The notes below the pieces were generated by a model that did no database searches, was not told the DNA's origin, and was given only the letters and a program-made list of their open reading frames with translations. Shown here in pieces: positions 12,135 to 24,099 of a stretch of DNA of 64,000 nucleotides. The DNA is taken from positions 3,410,001-3,474,000 of the forward strand of contig JALGAS010000003.1 of the NCBI GenBank assembly GCA_023078685.1, written 5' to 3'. The position numbers were made by a program, and so were the translations under genes. The stretch's first letter is position 1; each line of letters starts with the position of its first letter. The DNA comes from Neopestalotiopsis rosae (taxonomy: Eukaryota; Ascomycota; Sordariomycetes; Amphisphaeriales; Sporocadaceae).

Positions 12135-12467
12135 TTAAATGCCTTCTTTTGCATTTTGGATGGACTTTTCGAATTCTACAACAAGCTGGCGGATCTTGAG
12201 GAACTCCCTGGGGCGCTGCTGCTTCTCGTATGGCTTCCAATATGCTGGAACGATGCGTTTCTTGGGGGAAACAAGACGGAGATGCAAGCCGGTATCTAAC
12301 AGTAAAGTAGAGATGAGATACCTTTGCTTTATATACCGAACTCGGCCGGATTGCCAACAAGAAGCAGGACCTCCAAATCTGACTGTGTAGCAAGCGGCGT
12401 CGACAACAATTGAGGCGATGAGTTTGGCGCCATATAGTATACCATGATCATCTAGACTATGATCACA
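12135..12467 (-). pseudogene. Unassigned open frame lacking a start, possible gene relic
   Basis: A minus-strand frame is open for 110 codons between stops at 12470-12468 and 12137-12135. It has no ATG suitable for the full length. The C-terminal part reads like protein (for example KKRIVPAYWKPYEKQQRPRE, then KIRQLVVEFEKSIQNAKEGI before the stop), with balanced charged and hydrophobic residues. I do not recognise the family. It borders the AT-rich patch, so it may be the surviving C-terminal exon of a decayed gene or transposon. It could instead be the last exon of a gene whose upstream exons I cannot place. Confidence 0.25.
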
Positions 12468-13342
12468 TTATCTTTTCGATGTAATCACCTTGGACCAGTC
12501 ATCTCGTCTTCGGTAGCACATGGGTCACCATAGCAAGAGACAATATGATCTCACGCGGATGAGTAATCCCTACTTCAAAGAAGTCAGCTGTGGACGACAC
12601 TCTCACCGATTTTGGCAAACGATTCGAGGGAAAGGCGCTTATTGTACCCAAGGATGGTGCTATCCTTCCGTAATCAAGCGGTCTGCTTGCCAGCCTAGCG
12701 CTCTCATGAAGAGGATAGTGATAACACTCCATACAAAGACCTCTCAGGCCTGGCGATTTCCTGAAACGGCACTGTTTCGAGGCGACTCCGGCACAGCCAG
12801 CAGAGACCTGCATATATTCACCGCCATGTTACATGCCCATTCCAAGCAATTTGGAAAGTGTAATACTTCTAGTAGGAACGCGTTATGCTGTCTGGCTGAC
12901 AGTTCAATGATCACTAATGGAGGGTAAGGCTGGAATATTTTGCACGTTCTTCCTAGCTGTCAAATGTGGCGCTCGGGTGTAGAACCAATAAAATCCAGTG
13001 CCAACCGACTTGAGGACGAGCAACACAACGGTTTATACGAGACCCAATTGAATGGTGCGCCACCTATTCGTCGCTTAGCTTGCCAAGCATACTATAAGGC
13101 GGATTCTACTACCCATTTTCATTAGGCGAGCTTCCTGCGCCCCCGTTGCGCCCCTAGCCAAAAAACGATCTTGTATGCATAAGTCGTATGGCCCTCTACG
13201 TGAATACATCGTGTCCATAATCGGACAAGCTCAGTTCCGAGAACGTTCTGGACGTCCAACTTTAAATTTCCTTCGCTCCCCTGAATAGATGAACATACGG
13301 GACATGCACCAATAAACTGAGAACTCTTGAATCGTGTTCAAC

Positions 13343-14494
13343 ATGGCTACTGTGACTTCAGCGCCAACATCAGTGACCTATGCTCGACACAACTTGGGGC
13401 CTCTGACAGTGCCATTTGAAGCACCAGCGTCTTGCATATACAACATCGCCGAATGTGATACTTGCACAAGAGGCTGGCGAGCACAGTCCTGCACCTTTGA
13501 TGGCGCTTACCCAGTAGATGACTCGGCGTGTTGGCCACCCAGGGCGACATACGCGCCAACGACACAACCCGGATTCAATGGTTGGGGATTTTACTCTCCG
13601 GGTACTCTTTGCCCAAGTGGATATACACCCAGCTGTACAAAGACGAACGGTCTGGCTGGGGGCTTTCCCTTTCAGTATGACCTCGTAACATCAGAGACCG
13701 CCATTGGCTGCTGTCCTACGTGAGTACTATGCTTTGCTCATCATTCCAGAAATCTCTCAACTGACTGACGCATCGAATGTAGTGGCTTCAGCTGCACATT
13801 GGACAAAAATGAGAAGCAGACATGTGTAACAATAGTAATGTCAACATCAATTACCACGGCAACATGTCCTGGCCAGGACAGTGGACAGCCATCAATTTTC
13901 CACTTTAAGACGCTGCCATCCAGCGTCCCAAGCAGTACTATCACCTCCGACAGTGCCATTATGCCGGGCTCTGTCGTCAACAACTTAACATTGTTGGCCC
14001 CGTTATTCCAGCTAGTATACCAACCATCAGACTTGACCACGGCTGCGGACACACCGGCCGCGACATCTTCAAATGGCGTCTCGCATGCAACGGCAACGAG
14101 CAGTGGTGTCTTGAACCAGACGACCAGCGACCAGGGTACGACTGGTGGTCTTTCCACGGGGGTAGCAGCCGGTATCGGTATAGCCACAACTGCCGCCCTG
14201 GTTGGTCTTCTAGTCCTGGCATATTTTGCCTGGCGATCAAAGCGGCGGAAGCGCGACCCAGAAATGATACAGAGCACTGCGTATCCATCGTCAACCACAG
14301 GAAATCCCACGATATATTCCGAGCTTTCGTCCGCAGGGGTACACCAAGCACCAGATAGCAGTGTCGCAGCTCCGACCAGCAGTATTGCGCCTAGTGAGCT
14401 CGCTGTTTCGTATGAGCTACCCTCGCCCGATGGCCGTCCGAGTACGCGGGACTGCAATCAAAAATCACTGTTGTCTATTAAACATGTGACTTGA
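13343..14494 (+). CDS. Cysteine-rich single-pass membrane protein, fungal family without signal peptide
   Basis: Two exons, 13343-13719 and 13783-14494 (63-nt intron), encode 362 aa. The N-terminal ~140 residues are cysteine-rich with the pattern FYSPGTLCPSGYTPSC followed by IGCCPTGFSC across the exon junction. This pattern occurs in a family of filamentous-fungal proteins with one transmembrane segment. A segment APLFQLVYQPSDL precedes a Ser/Thr-rich stalk. One membrane helix lies at about residues 253-278 (GVAAGIGIATTAALVGLLVL), followed at once by the basic stop-transfer WRSKRRKR and a Ser/Pro-rich cytoplasmic tail. The expected topology is outside cysteine domain, inside tail. No N-terminal signal peptide is visible although the start context is good (AACATGG). 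The function is unknown; a cell-wall or surface sensor role would be a guess. Confidence 0.8.
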
Positions 14495-14983
14495 GAGATG
14501 AGTGCGTGGACTCGATCGTATTGGACAAGAGTGGCCGCTGGTGCTTTCGAATGTAAATACCCGAAGTTGATGGGAAAACACGGTTTATTTCATTAAAAGT
14601 GTTGTTTGGCACAGCAGGGCGTTGGCAAATTTGTGGTGATAAAATAGTTCCTATATATAGGAAGATGACTTCGAACTAATGCATTTTCAGTATGTAACCA
14701 TATGCCGAGTGCGAACGAGATGGTACGCTTTGTTGTGCTTGGAAGGTGCGACTACGCGTGTGGAGCTTCAGGAAGGCTATTAATTATATTTGAAGGACCT
14801 CGATGTCTTTTATTTACTTCTTCGTCTTTTGTCTTGTGAATGTGAGCACCGGACTTGTGACGACCATGATGTGCTCTTCTTTCTTTCCCGATAAACAGAC
14901 GTGCAGACCACCAAACTCCAGACTCCACTTCGAATACATATGCACCTCTGCAATCCTCGCAACAGACTGTGGCGGCAATAGCT
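14495..14983. other. Intergenic between convergent genes
   Basis: A 489-bp spacer between the stop codons of the membrane protein gene (+) and the 235-aa unknown gene (-). I see nothing coding in it. Confidence 0.5.
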
Positions 14984-15691
14984 CTACCATTTCCAAGAAA
15001 CGAAAACATTCTTGTCACGAAGGGAAAATACGTCGCTGTTAGGTGCTGCCAGGGCCTTCTTCAAGTCTATTTCTTCCCCCAACTGATCAAAGACCACAAT
15101 CTTTTCCGTCTTTTTGCAAAACTTTGGGAACCACAACTTTTTATTGAACAGGATGACAGGTGGACGGGGATAGGATTTCGATAGGACCTCGTTGAACTTG
15201 GAACTGCAGACAATGGTTCTTTGGCAGTGCTCACAGAGAGTCCAGTTGGCCGGGAACTCCAAAAAGTCGTCCGAAGAGGATTTGTCGTCTGAAGGGAATT
15301 GGTTGTCATCATACGGGACTGCTCGCCATTTGCCCTTCTTCTCCCTGGTATAACGTGGAACGTCCTGGGGGATGCCGGCTGCCTGGGGATCTTCTTCGAG
15401 GTGCAAGGTATTAACGGGCGGAAGCAATATTTGGCGGAGATGGTGGGAGGGGCGAACATCAGAGACATATAATGACGTCCGTGACCGTTTGGTGGCGGTT
15501 CTTGAAGAGTCTTCGGATGAAGCGTCACTGTGGTTTACATAATAACGTGCTCTTCTGTATTGCTGCCGCAAGCGAAACCGGCGGAGTTCCGTCAATCCTC
15601 TTATCCTGTTGCCATTGCTACTCTGCTCTCTTCCATATTGGGTAGTATGGCTCGCCGCATCGCTCTCTTCGTTGTGGTGATTCTCTGACAT
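14984..15691 (-). CDS. Hypothetical protein, 235 aa, with one CxxC pair
   Basis: This single-exon minus-strand frame starts at MSENHHNEESDAASH (ATG at 15691-15689). The frame is open a further 76 codons upstream to an ATG at 15919, but that part is basic, Asn/Arg-rich and looks like untranslated leader, so I chose the inner ATG. The N-terminal half is Arg/Ser rich. The middle is acidic with a DDKSSSDD patch. It is followed by NWTLCEHCQRTIVCSSKF, which has a CxxC pair plus a third cysteine, and by a C-terminal segment with Phe/Lys-rich text (VILFNKKLWFPKF, then KIVVFDQLGEEIDLKK). Three cysteines do not make a complete zinc site. I do not recognise the family; nuclear localisation is possible from the basic patches. 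The length and lack of stops support a real gene. Confidence 0.6.
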   Translation of the reverse strand: MSENHHNEESDAASHTTQYGREQSSNGNRIRGLTELRRFRLRQQYRRARYYVNHSDASSEDSSRTATKRSRTSLYVSDVRPSHHLRQILLPPVNTLHLEEDPQAAGIPQDVPRYTREKKGKWRAVPYDDNQFPSDDKSSSDDFLEFPANWTLCEHCQRTIVCSSKFNEVLSKSYPRPPVILFNKKLWFPKFCKKTEKIVVFDQLGEEIDLKKALAAPNSDVFSLRDKNVFVSWKW

Positions 15692-18447
15692 ATCGGTCCG
15701 AAGGAGGGTCGCAAAATTGTTCGTATTTAGGGACCTTCTTTTGTTTATGATGAATGTTTTGTGCTTTTTTCGTCTTTCAAATTCACTTGTGATTGTAAAA
15801 CAATGGATGGAATAGTTTCGAGTCAAGATGCCTCCGTGTGTTGGAAGAGATCGGGGCACATATTTATAGACCGGAGTTGTCGTGTTGTTCGATTTCTGCC
15901 TGGCTCTTCTATCCATCATACACAGAGTTTGCTATCAGACAAGGTTTTAGTTCAAATTGTACCCCCAAGGCATGAACACCGAAAAACTGGAAGTATATGC
16001 AACAAAGAAGCCCGAAAGTTAGAAATTAGGTCATCTTTCTCGGCGCTACTCGTTCGTACCTATCGAGAGCCTGAAAGAGAGATTAGGGCCGAGATTCAAG
16101 GTAAAGTCGGGGGTGCTTGTTTTTAGGCATCATGGGTGAAAAGAATTAAACTTGCATATCGGGCGATCTATACGCACTATTGTGATCTTTTGGGCCCCTC
16201 ACTGACCGTTTGGCAGACTTCATTGGCTGTTGAAGCAAGAGGACAGGTGGGAGAACGAAGGCAATGAAGTAACATTTCTTACATTTGACAAATTCCCAAG
16301 GTGCTCCGACAGTTCAAGCCTATGAAGATCCGTGCTGCTTGGTCGTTCGAAAGGTTCTGTTACACACGGAACTGGCATAAACACTATATCGACGTCGAGG
16401 CTTCGAGCCAAAACCATACACTCATCAAGTGAAGTTCTGTGTAAAATTGCCGAAACAACTTCGAGTTTGTAAGTATAAATAGTGTGAAAGAATTTAGAGG
16501 GGAAAAACAAATTTAAAAAGAAGAAAAACATAAGGTAAGAGCTCTTTAGTGGAAAGAAATATTTTCTCATTTCTTCCTTCAGCTATCATAACATTAGAAA
16601 GACTTACGGTACTATGAATGCTAGCTTCTCTGCCCATTGAATTGAGCGTTATCCAAGTACGTTGAGATGTTCGCCGTAGTCATGCAAATATGCTTTCTTT
16701 AACAACGCTACAAACTCTTGGTGATCGCGCCAATCGCCTAGGATTTCCAGGTTGATCAAGCGGTCACTAGATAGCCTCATGATCTCAGCCGAGTATTTGT
16801 GAATTGCCATAGGCTCTTTGTGTTCGCTATCGGACAGGATGATCAGGTGAGACTTTTCCTGGTCCTTGTCTAATCTTACTGTAATAAAAGGGAGGAAGGT
16901 AACTTTTATTCAATAGACTATCGGACCATCTATTCACAGTGCAAGTGCTGACGTATATACGTGTAATTGAGAATGTCACTTTGAGTAAAGCATGCTGTTG
17001 GCATTTATATGAGTCCCATCTACAATAAAAGCCATGGAACAGACAATAGTACTTGACTATAAATGACGTTTCTCTCATGAGCGACTGACGATAGTCCCCT
17101 TATTATGAATGAGATACTTTCAGTGGGGTACGAAGAGTAATACAAACAAGACTGGCCGTTTCACAACAATAATCACGAGTAGAAGTTACCGAATAAGAAA
17201 TACGTTTGCACACTACTCAGACTCACATACACCAAGAGTGTTTAACCATAGTCGTACTTTGCGAGGATATGAAAATTCTAGTATTAGTAAGTGTATATTC
17301 ACATATCATCAACTAAACTGGTAGCAAGAAGGCATTTACTTATGACTTTCGAAATTATTGAAGCTCTGATGAGAGCGAAACACTCGCAACTACTATGCAT
17401 AATTAACTGCTCTACTTTGAAATCATGTGCAGACTAGTCCAGGTGATCATATTCTTATCTTATAGCTGTTTCCTCGAGAAACCGGGTAATTTGCAGATTA
17501 AGCAGGTTTCAAGACGTTTATAGATTGCCTTTGTGGTGAAAGAAGCGTTTTTGGGATATCGCATTGCTGTTCGGCACCCGTGTTCTTTGAGCTCCGGTCA
17601 CTCTCCGGTCGACCTAATCGCGATGCCAGCGAAGCTGAGGGAATTTTTCGATGTCCGGATTCTTCAACAAAGGACCGGGAGTCTTGAGGTCGAATTTTGG
17701 GTGAATACTACACGGACACGGATTTCAGATCTTACGTTCAAAACCCCTCAATCATATCTATGCCATTGAAGATTTTCTGTTTGAGCGTGACGTGATAGAC
17801 GCTTCAACTGTGTTGTAATCGGAACATTTGAGCTCACAAAGTCACGCTGCAGCAACGAAGAGTGGAACTTGGAGCAAAGCTAGAGTGGATGTACCGTGCC
17901 TGGGGTTGGTGGAGAGTGTGTTCGCACGGACTGATGAGTTGGAGAGCTCACTGCATATGGGCGCGATCACGGAAGGAAACGGGACAGCCGGCAGGAACAC
18001 ACAGCAGGGAATATTGAGGTCCAACACTGCATCTGAAGTTGGAATGTGATTGAAGAAATATTTGACATTCGTCGTATCTCACTATCAACATCTCGGCAGC
18101 TCAACCAACGAATAGCTGGGGAAAACAAAAATCTTAAAAAAACACCAGAGTTGAGCAAAAAAAAAGTCAATTGCACACAGTTCGAGCGACGCACAGGCCA
18201 GGCTCACATCTGGCATCTGTGAGCTAGAAGAGGAGCCGGAACGAACAGTTCGGGTTTAGCGGGCCATTCGGGTCCACCTTTTCCCATTCCCCTTGGTGCT
18301 TCGTGAGAAACTTGCACTTCGCCTGGAAAGTCCCAATTGCAAAATCTCAAGTCAATTCTACCAACCCCCAATCTCCTCTCCGTATCAATTGCATCCCGCT
18401 GCAATTGATTCTCCTTTCCCCCAGAGGATCATATATACCTCGTTAAT
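15692..18447. other. Intergenic with scattered short frames
   Basis: About 2.7 kb between the 235-aa gene and the ATP synthase gene. Apart from one coding-like minus-strand stretch at 16649-16878 (listed separately), I see no supported gene. Several short AT-leaning open frames (16220-16570, 16827-17078, 17109-17324, 17533-17769) carry no recognisable content. The final 250 bp, rich in C/T, are probably the promoter and leader of atp1. Confidence 0.45.
16649..16878 (-). pseudogene. Coding-like orphan exon on the minus strand
   Basis: A minus-strand frame ending at the TAA at 16651-16649 reads coherently for about 75 codons, including HKYSAEIMRLSSDRLINLEI and DWRDHQEFVALLKKAYLHDY and ending GEHLNVLG. 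It is preceded by an acceptor-like TTATTACAG at 16887-16879. An internal ATG (16810-16808) would give only 53 aa. The composition resembles a helical C-terminal exon, but no upstream exon with a start could be joined and no family is recognised. It may be the tail of a decayed gene or chance. Confidence 0.22.
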
Positions 18448-20751
18448 ATGTTCCGCAACGCCGTCCGTCAGTCCACGCGCGCCGTGAGCGCCCTCTCTGC
18501 CTCTGGCAGAGTGCTTGCGGTAAGTTCACAACACACACGAAGCAGAGAGGTCGACCCTCCTCCAGCTTGCCCGTCAGCCACCAATTCCATCAGCCTCGTC
18601 CGCGACCACGCTCGATCCATCTCCTCGACATCTCGAAAGCTCAATTGAGCTCGATGGAATTGTTTTGAGCCTCGAGTCGAAGCTGTTTGGAGCTGTTGGG
18701 GCTAGCTGTCTACTCTTGCCGCGCTCTCGGCTAACGTCAACGTTTTTGTTTTTCGCAGGCCCGAAATGCCGCACCCGCCGCCTTCAACGTCCAGACCCGA
18801 TCCTACGCTGAGGCCAAGGCCTCGCCCACCGAGGTCTCCTCCATCCTCGAGCAAAGAATCCGCGGTGTCTCTGAGGAGTCCAACCTGGCCGAGACTGGCC
18901 GTGTCCTCTCCGTCGGGTATGTCAATATATACATCACAGCTGCAACATGCAAGAGTGGAGCCCGGAGTCGGGATTTTCATGCGCCAAACAATCACCAAGT
19001 CTCACCCACGATAATTCTCGCAACGAGCTCTCGGCATCCCCAACACGATGCATCGCGATGATTCTCAACATCGATGGAGCTGCTGATGCGATATTTATTG
19101 AGCCTGGGCACTTTTTGGTATCGGACTTGATCGCTAACTTGCTCTTCATAGTGATGGTATCGCCCGTGTGCACGGTATGGCCAACGTCCAGGCTGAGGAG
19201 CTGGTCGAGTACGTATTGCCGTCCCCATCAACTCAGAGAACGTCGAATTGACAGATGACAGGTTCGCCTCCGGCGTCAAGGGAATGTGCATGAACCTGGA
19301 GGCTGGCCAGGTTGGTGTTGTGTTGTTCGGTTCTGATCGTCTCGTCAAGGAGGGTGAGACCGTCAAGCGTACCGGTGAGATTGTAAGCAGTTCAGTCCAA
19401 TTCGTATCCTCGCAACGCCCGCTCACCAGAAACAGGTTGATGTCCCCGTCGGCCCTGAGCTGCTCGGCCGTGTCGTCGACGCTCTCGGTAACCCCATCGA
19501 TGGAAAGGGTCCTCTCAACACCAAGGAGAAGCGCCGTGCTCAGCTCAAGGCCCCTGGTATCCTGCCCCGTCAGTCCGTCAACCAGCCCGTCCAGACTGGT
19601 CTCAAGTCGGTCGACGCCATGGTGCCCATTGGCCGTGGTCAGCGTGAGTTGATCATTGGTGACCGTCAGACCGGAAAGACCGCTGTCGCTCTGGATGCCA
19701 TGCTCAACCAGAAGCGCTGGAACAGCACCAACGATGAGACCAAGAAGCTCTACTGTGTCTACGTCGCCGTTGGTCAGAAGCGATCCACCGTCGCTCAGCT
19801 CGTCAAGACCCTGGAGGAGAACGACGCCATGAAGTACTCCATCATCGTCGCCGCCACCGCCTCTGAGGCCGCTCCCCTCCAGTACATTGCTCCCTTCACC
19901 GGTGCGTCCATCGGTGAGTGGTTCCGTGATAACGGAAAGCACTCGCTCGTCATCTACGACGATCTTTCCAAGCAGGCCGTCGCTTACCGTCAAATGTCCC
20001 TGCTGCTCCGTCGTCCCCCCGGACGTGAGGCTTACCCCGGTGACGTTTTCTACCTGCACTCGCGTCTCCTGGAGCGTGCTGCCAAGATGAACGACAAGCT
20101 CGGTGGTGGTTCCATGACTGCTCTGCCCATCATTGAGACCCAGGGTGGTGATGTGTCCGCTTACATTCCCACCAACGTCATTTCCATCACCGATGGTCAG
20201 ATCTTCTTGGAGTCTGAGCTGTTCTACAAGGGTATCCGACCTGCCATCAACGTCGGTCTGTCCGTCTCTCGTGTCGGTTCCGCTGCCCAGCTTAAGGCCA
20301 TGAAGCAAGTCGCCGGTTCGCTCAAGCTTTTCTTGGCCCAGTACCGTGAGGTCGCTGCCTTCGCCCAGTTCGGTTCCGACTTGGATGCTGCCACCAAGCA
20401 GACTCTGAGCCGTGGTGAGCGTGTAAGTATTCAAATCTTGTCAATTCATAGTGATTTCGGGTGACTGATCATATTTCTACTCTACAGTTGACCGAGCTCC
20501 TCAAGCAGAAGCAGTACTCCCCCATGGCCGTCAACGAGATGGTTCCTCTTATCTTCGCTGGTGTCAACGGTTACCTCGACAGCGTCCCTGTCGCCAAGAT
20601 CCTGCAGTGGGAGTCTGACTTCCTTTCCCACCTCAAGACCAACGAGTCTGAGCTCCTTGCCACCATTGACAAGGAGGGTGCCCTCAGCAAGGACCTTGAG
20701 CAGAGACTGCGGGATGTCGTCCAGACCTTCACCAAGAGCTTCACCTCATAA
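18448..20751 (+). CDS. atp1: Mitochondrial ATP synthase F1 subunit alpha
   Basis: This is the alpha subunit of the F1 catalytic head, which carries the non-catalytic nucleotide sites and forms the alpha3-beta3 ring in the mitochondrial matrix. There are six exons: 18448-18519, 18759-18916, 19152-19208, 19262-19382, 19436-20422 and 20488-20751, joined by introns of 239, 235, 53, 53 and 65 nt. The product is 552 aa, the usual length. The N-terminus [19 protein letters not shown] is a basic, Ser/Ala-rich presequence, probably cleaved near [12 protein letters not shown]. The P-loop is GDRQTGKT, the Walker B strand HSLVIYDD, and the family signature with the regulatory Arg is [10 protein letters not shown]. 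The C-terminal helical domain ends [11 protein letters not shown]. The first two introns are much longer than the rest. It lies in tandem with the NAD(P)HX dehydratase gene. Confidence 0.97.
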
Positions 20752-21492
20752 ACGCTCCCGGTCTAGGTGTATTGCGAACCACTAGATAATGATCAGTAGA
20801 GAGAGAAGGGGGAAATCTGTCTATACTCGAATCGTTGGTTGGTGGGGCTTTGTTTCTCTTAGAAGCGAGGCGTGTATGTCGTCGGGTGCTGGAAAGTGAG
20901 GAGTGGGTTGAGTTGAGGGAAAATACCCCGGTTCAGCCATTTGTAAAATAGAGCCAAAAACTCAAGAGCACTCGATTCCTTTTGTCCGTTAACATGATTT
21001 GAACTTGACCATTTTCTGCTGCCTGAGCTCTGTGATATATGCTTGGGATGTTCTTAATAAAACGACCATAAATAAATTTTATGGACGGTACGCGATTATC
21101 GACTTAGGTAATATATTTGCATGGAGGCTATTGCTCTTTCCGATGGAGCTGCCAGCTTGCATGATGTCATGCCGACGAGATGTAGAGATCGGACTAAAAG
21201 CTCCTTGGACTTCTCGGCATAAATACTTTAATGAAAATGCAAATTGATTTTCTTCTGATAATTACTACGAAGAAATTCTTCTAGATTTTCGTTTTGTTAT
21301 ACCCCGAAGAATCCAAGAGTGTTGTATTAATCTGCATCGATAGATCTTGCCCCGCAGTGCAGTGGACGCGTGAATACAACAAACACGGACTTCACCTTTT
21401 CATGCAAGACTGCTTCTACGCCATAGGACCATTCTGAACATCGACATAACAACTACATTCTTCCGTGCCGCATTCTCTGTCTCTTCGTACAA
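20752..21492. other. Intergenic, atp1 3' flank and downstream promoter
   Basis: A 741-bp spacer. An AATAAAA-like sequence near 21057 and AT-rich DNA at 21050-21310 fit 3' processing signals. The segment just before 21493 is C/T rich, as in a leader. No gene is seen. Confidence 0.5.
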
Positions 21493-22766
21493 ATGAGTTC
21501 CGGGGCCCCAGAGATGTCGTCCGCCACGCGAGAGATCCTTGGCAAGGTGCGCCAAATGGTGCCACCCATGCTGGAGAAGTTTCACAAAGGTATGGGCTCG
21601 AACTCGATGCCACTTTCAACGAAGGATCTGACGAGATTATTTTATTGGAATAGGCCAGCTGGGTCGAGTAGCTGTCATTGGTGGAAGCGTGGACTACACA
21701 GGCGCTCCGTACTTCTCGGCCATGGCAAGCGCAAAGCTAGGATGCGATATGGTATCTCACCCCGTCTCTCGCTATGGTGAGTCTGTCATGCTGATATCTC
21801 TGAATAGTCTCACGTCATTTGCACGCCGGGTGCGGCGTCCGTGATCAAAACCTACAGCCCGAACCTCATGGTACACCCATTGATGCGGCAATCACCACCG
21901 CCCAACTCGGGCCACCTTCCAGCTACCGACACTGACCCAGAGGAGATCGCCAAGGATATCATTGACATGCTTGGGCGATTACATGTCCTCGTGGTGGGTC
22001 CGGGTCTGGGACGCGATCCGTTGATGCACAAGACACTGGCCAAGGTGCTGGCAGCGGCACGTGAGCGCAAGATGCCCGTGGTCATGGACGCGGACGCTCT
22101 CGGCCTTGTCCAGACAAACCCGGAACTCGTCATTGGGTGGAAAGAGGTTGTTCTGACGCCCAACGTTGTTGAATTCGGACGGCTGCAAAAGGCGCTCAAG
22201 ATGAAAGACAGCGACGTTGAGCAAGAGTCCGAGACGGCCAAGGTTGAGGCGCTGAGCCGTGCCCTCGGCGGCGTCGCCATTCTGCAAAAGGGCCCCCGTG
22301 ACTTCATCTCCAACGGCGACGAGACCCTTGTCGTCGACCTTCAGGGCGGACTCAAGCGTAGTGGTGGTCAAGGCGACACTCTTACTGGCAGCATTGCCAC
22401 GTTCCTCGCCTGGCGTAATGCTTACCTGGAGGGTCTCTGGGATCATGGCGGAAAGCTTGATGAGAAGGAGATGCTGCGCCTGGCCGCGTTTGGCGGTGCT
22501 GCTATCACGAGGGTAAGTAACGATGACTTCCATTGTGTTGTCTCGCTATTTACTTTTCCCTTTCCATTGTTTCTCTACATAATCTCTGGAAGAATACGAT
22601 TCCCGCTTAAGAAGCAAACATGTACTAATGTTTTCTTTCATAGGAATGTTCGAGACGTGCGTTCATGAAGAAGGGTCGTAGCTTACAAGCTAGTGATCTG
22701 ACGGAGGAGGTTCACCCTGCTTTCCTATCACTATTTGAGGAGAATGATCCAGATTCCAAGCTGTAG
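21493..22766 (+). CDS. nnrd: ATP-dependent (S)-NAD(P)H-hydrate dehydratase
   Basis: This repair enzyme uses ATP to convert hydrated, inactive NADHX/NADPHX back to NAD(P)H. It belongs to the YjeF C-terminal/ribokinase-like carbohydrate kinase fold. There are four exons, 21493-21589, 21654-21751, 21808-22512 and 22644-22766, with introns of 64, 56, 56 and 131 nt, encoding 340 aa. Visible family features are [20 protein letters not shown] near the N-terminus, [43 protein letters not shown], and the nucleotide/catalytic loop [17 protein letters not shown] containing the conserved GD. As in most fungi, it is a stand-alone protein without the epimerase half that is fused in many bacteria. No clear targeting presequence is seen. 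It follows atp1 in the same direction. Confidence 0.93.
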
Positions 22767-24099
22767 AACAAGTTTTGGGAGCCATACGGCTGGGTTACTG
22801 AAGGAGCCACCCCCTTCGTCCAAGGGGTTCCCTCTCGTTCGTTGTCACTGATTGCGAGGAAATCACTCTCTGTTAGGAAATTTGATGGTTATAGTAGTGC
22901 CAGTGTTGATGCCATGGAATAGACTGGTTGCACTTGCAGAAGGAGAACATGAGGAATCGGATCTCATACTGTCAGGGAACAAGCGCAAGTATGACCATTC
23001 GGAAAAAATGACCGAGGAAAAAAAGAGGTACAACAAAAACCTTCAGCATTACTTCATTACTTGATTGAGTATGGTACTTGTCATATTGAAGGAAGAAACG
23101 TATACAAAGCTCCATTATGTGTCAAATTTCTACGTCTTGCCAACTTCGTGTGATCTTCACCTATGCGCAGTGTATCTTCTGACTACGTCCACAAAAACTG
23201 CGGAACGACTTCTTTGCCAGCATAAGCCGTATTTTAAAGTATTTCAAGCTGTATCTCTGTGCTAGAAGACAGGAAAAAGACTTGCCACTTTGGCCACAAA
23301 TTATCACAGCCCTTCAAGTATCGAAGTGACCCAGATGACGGGGGCGGTCAGTAGGAGGAAACCATTTCCAGATCTCAACCACGGCAGGATAGAGTATCAA
23401 TGGTTTACCAAAGAAACTCGGGAAAGGAATCTGGGCCATGAAGCTCTGATGAGCGAGGAGTATTCCCATACACTTCCCGATGGAAACCACCAGGCCAATA
23501 TTCCATAAAAAGGATATTTTCCACATATGAAACCGAGGAATTCCGCTGTTGTAAGAAGTCTGTGTCGAGTGGCATAGCAAGATGGTCGTGGACCTGAGTG
23601 AAGCTAGGGACGACTTGACGTGTCAGGAAGAGGGAATGACACCAGGAAATCGATTACGGCAAGGATATGACTACAGTTTTCTATGCTGTTTCCTTGGTCT
23701 GCTTTCATTTATGTCCCCTTTTTTCTTCCTTTCCCAAGGTCGCCATGATTCCACCGTAGAACTTGGAGCGTTCCTACAGCCCCCAGTTCCTTATCCTTCC
23801 TTGATCGAGATTCTAGCCAGCATGTGAATAAGAATTCCAGCTTGTGCTTCCTTGCGTGCCGAGTGCCTCTGTTCCTTTTTTGTCCAGGCTCCTCTTTCTG
23901 ATCTGAACTGTTTCTTTCCTTGCTTTCCTCTCCAGAAGACTGCTGAGCCGTTTTGCCAATATACGGAAGCGGCCCGGGAAGCCAGAGCACTGTCCTTCCC
24001 TTCCTGGGTATTTATCTTGAATATCGAGCGTCTCTATGTATATTCTTAATAGTATAACGCCATTATTAAGAGTCAATAAGGCTTAGTGTCAGGAAACAA

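Larger units (their letters stand above)
11634..13342. other. Intergenic with AT-rich patch and relic-like frames
   Basis: After the Rpn13 stop the sequence becomes strongly AT-rich between about 11940 and 12120, followed by a minus-strand open frame without an ATG (listed separately). A 135-codon plus-strand frame at 12520-12927 has no recognisable content and I do not call it. The last 200 bases are probably the promoter of the membrane protein gene at 13343. Confidence 0.5.

Noticed and set aside
15692..15919. Upstream extension of the 235-aa hypothetical protein to the ATG at 15919
   Set aside because: The added 76 residues are Asn/Arg/Lys-rich and resemble translated leader; the inner ATG starts an acidic, protein-like N-terminus. 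Not excluded.
18992..20434. 480-codon minus-strand open frame over atp1
   Set aside because: It is antisense to the ATP synthase alpha exons, which are unmistakable; long antisense frames arise from the strong codon bias of highly expressed genes.
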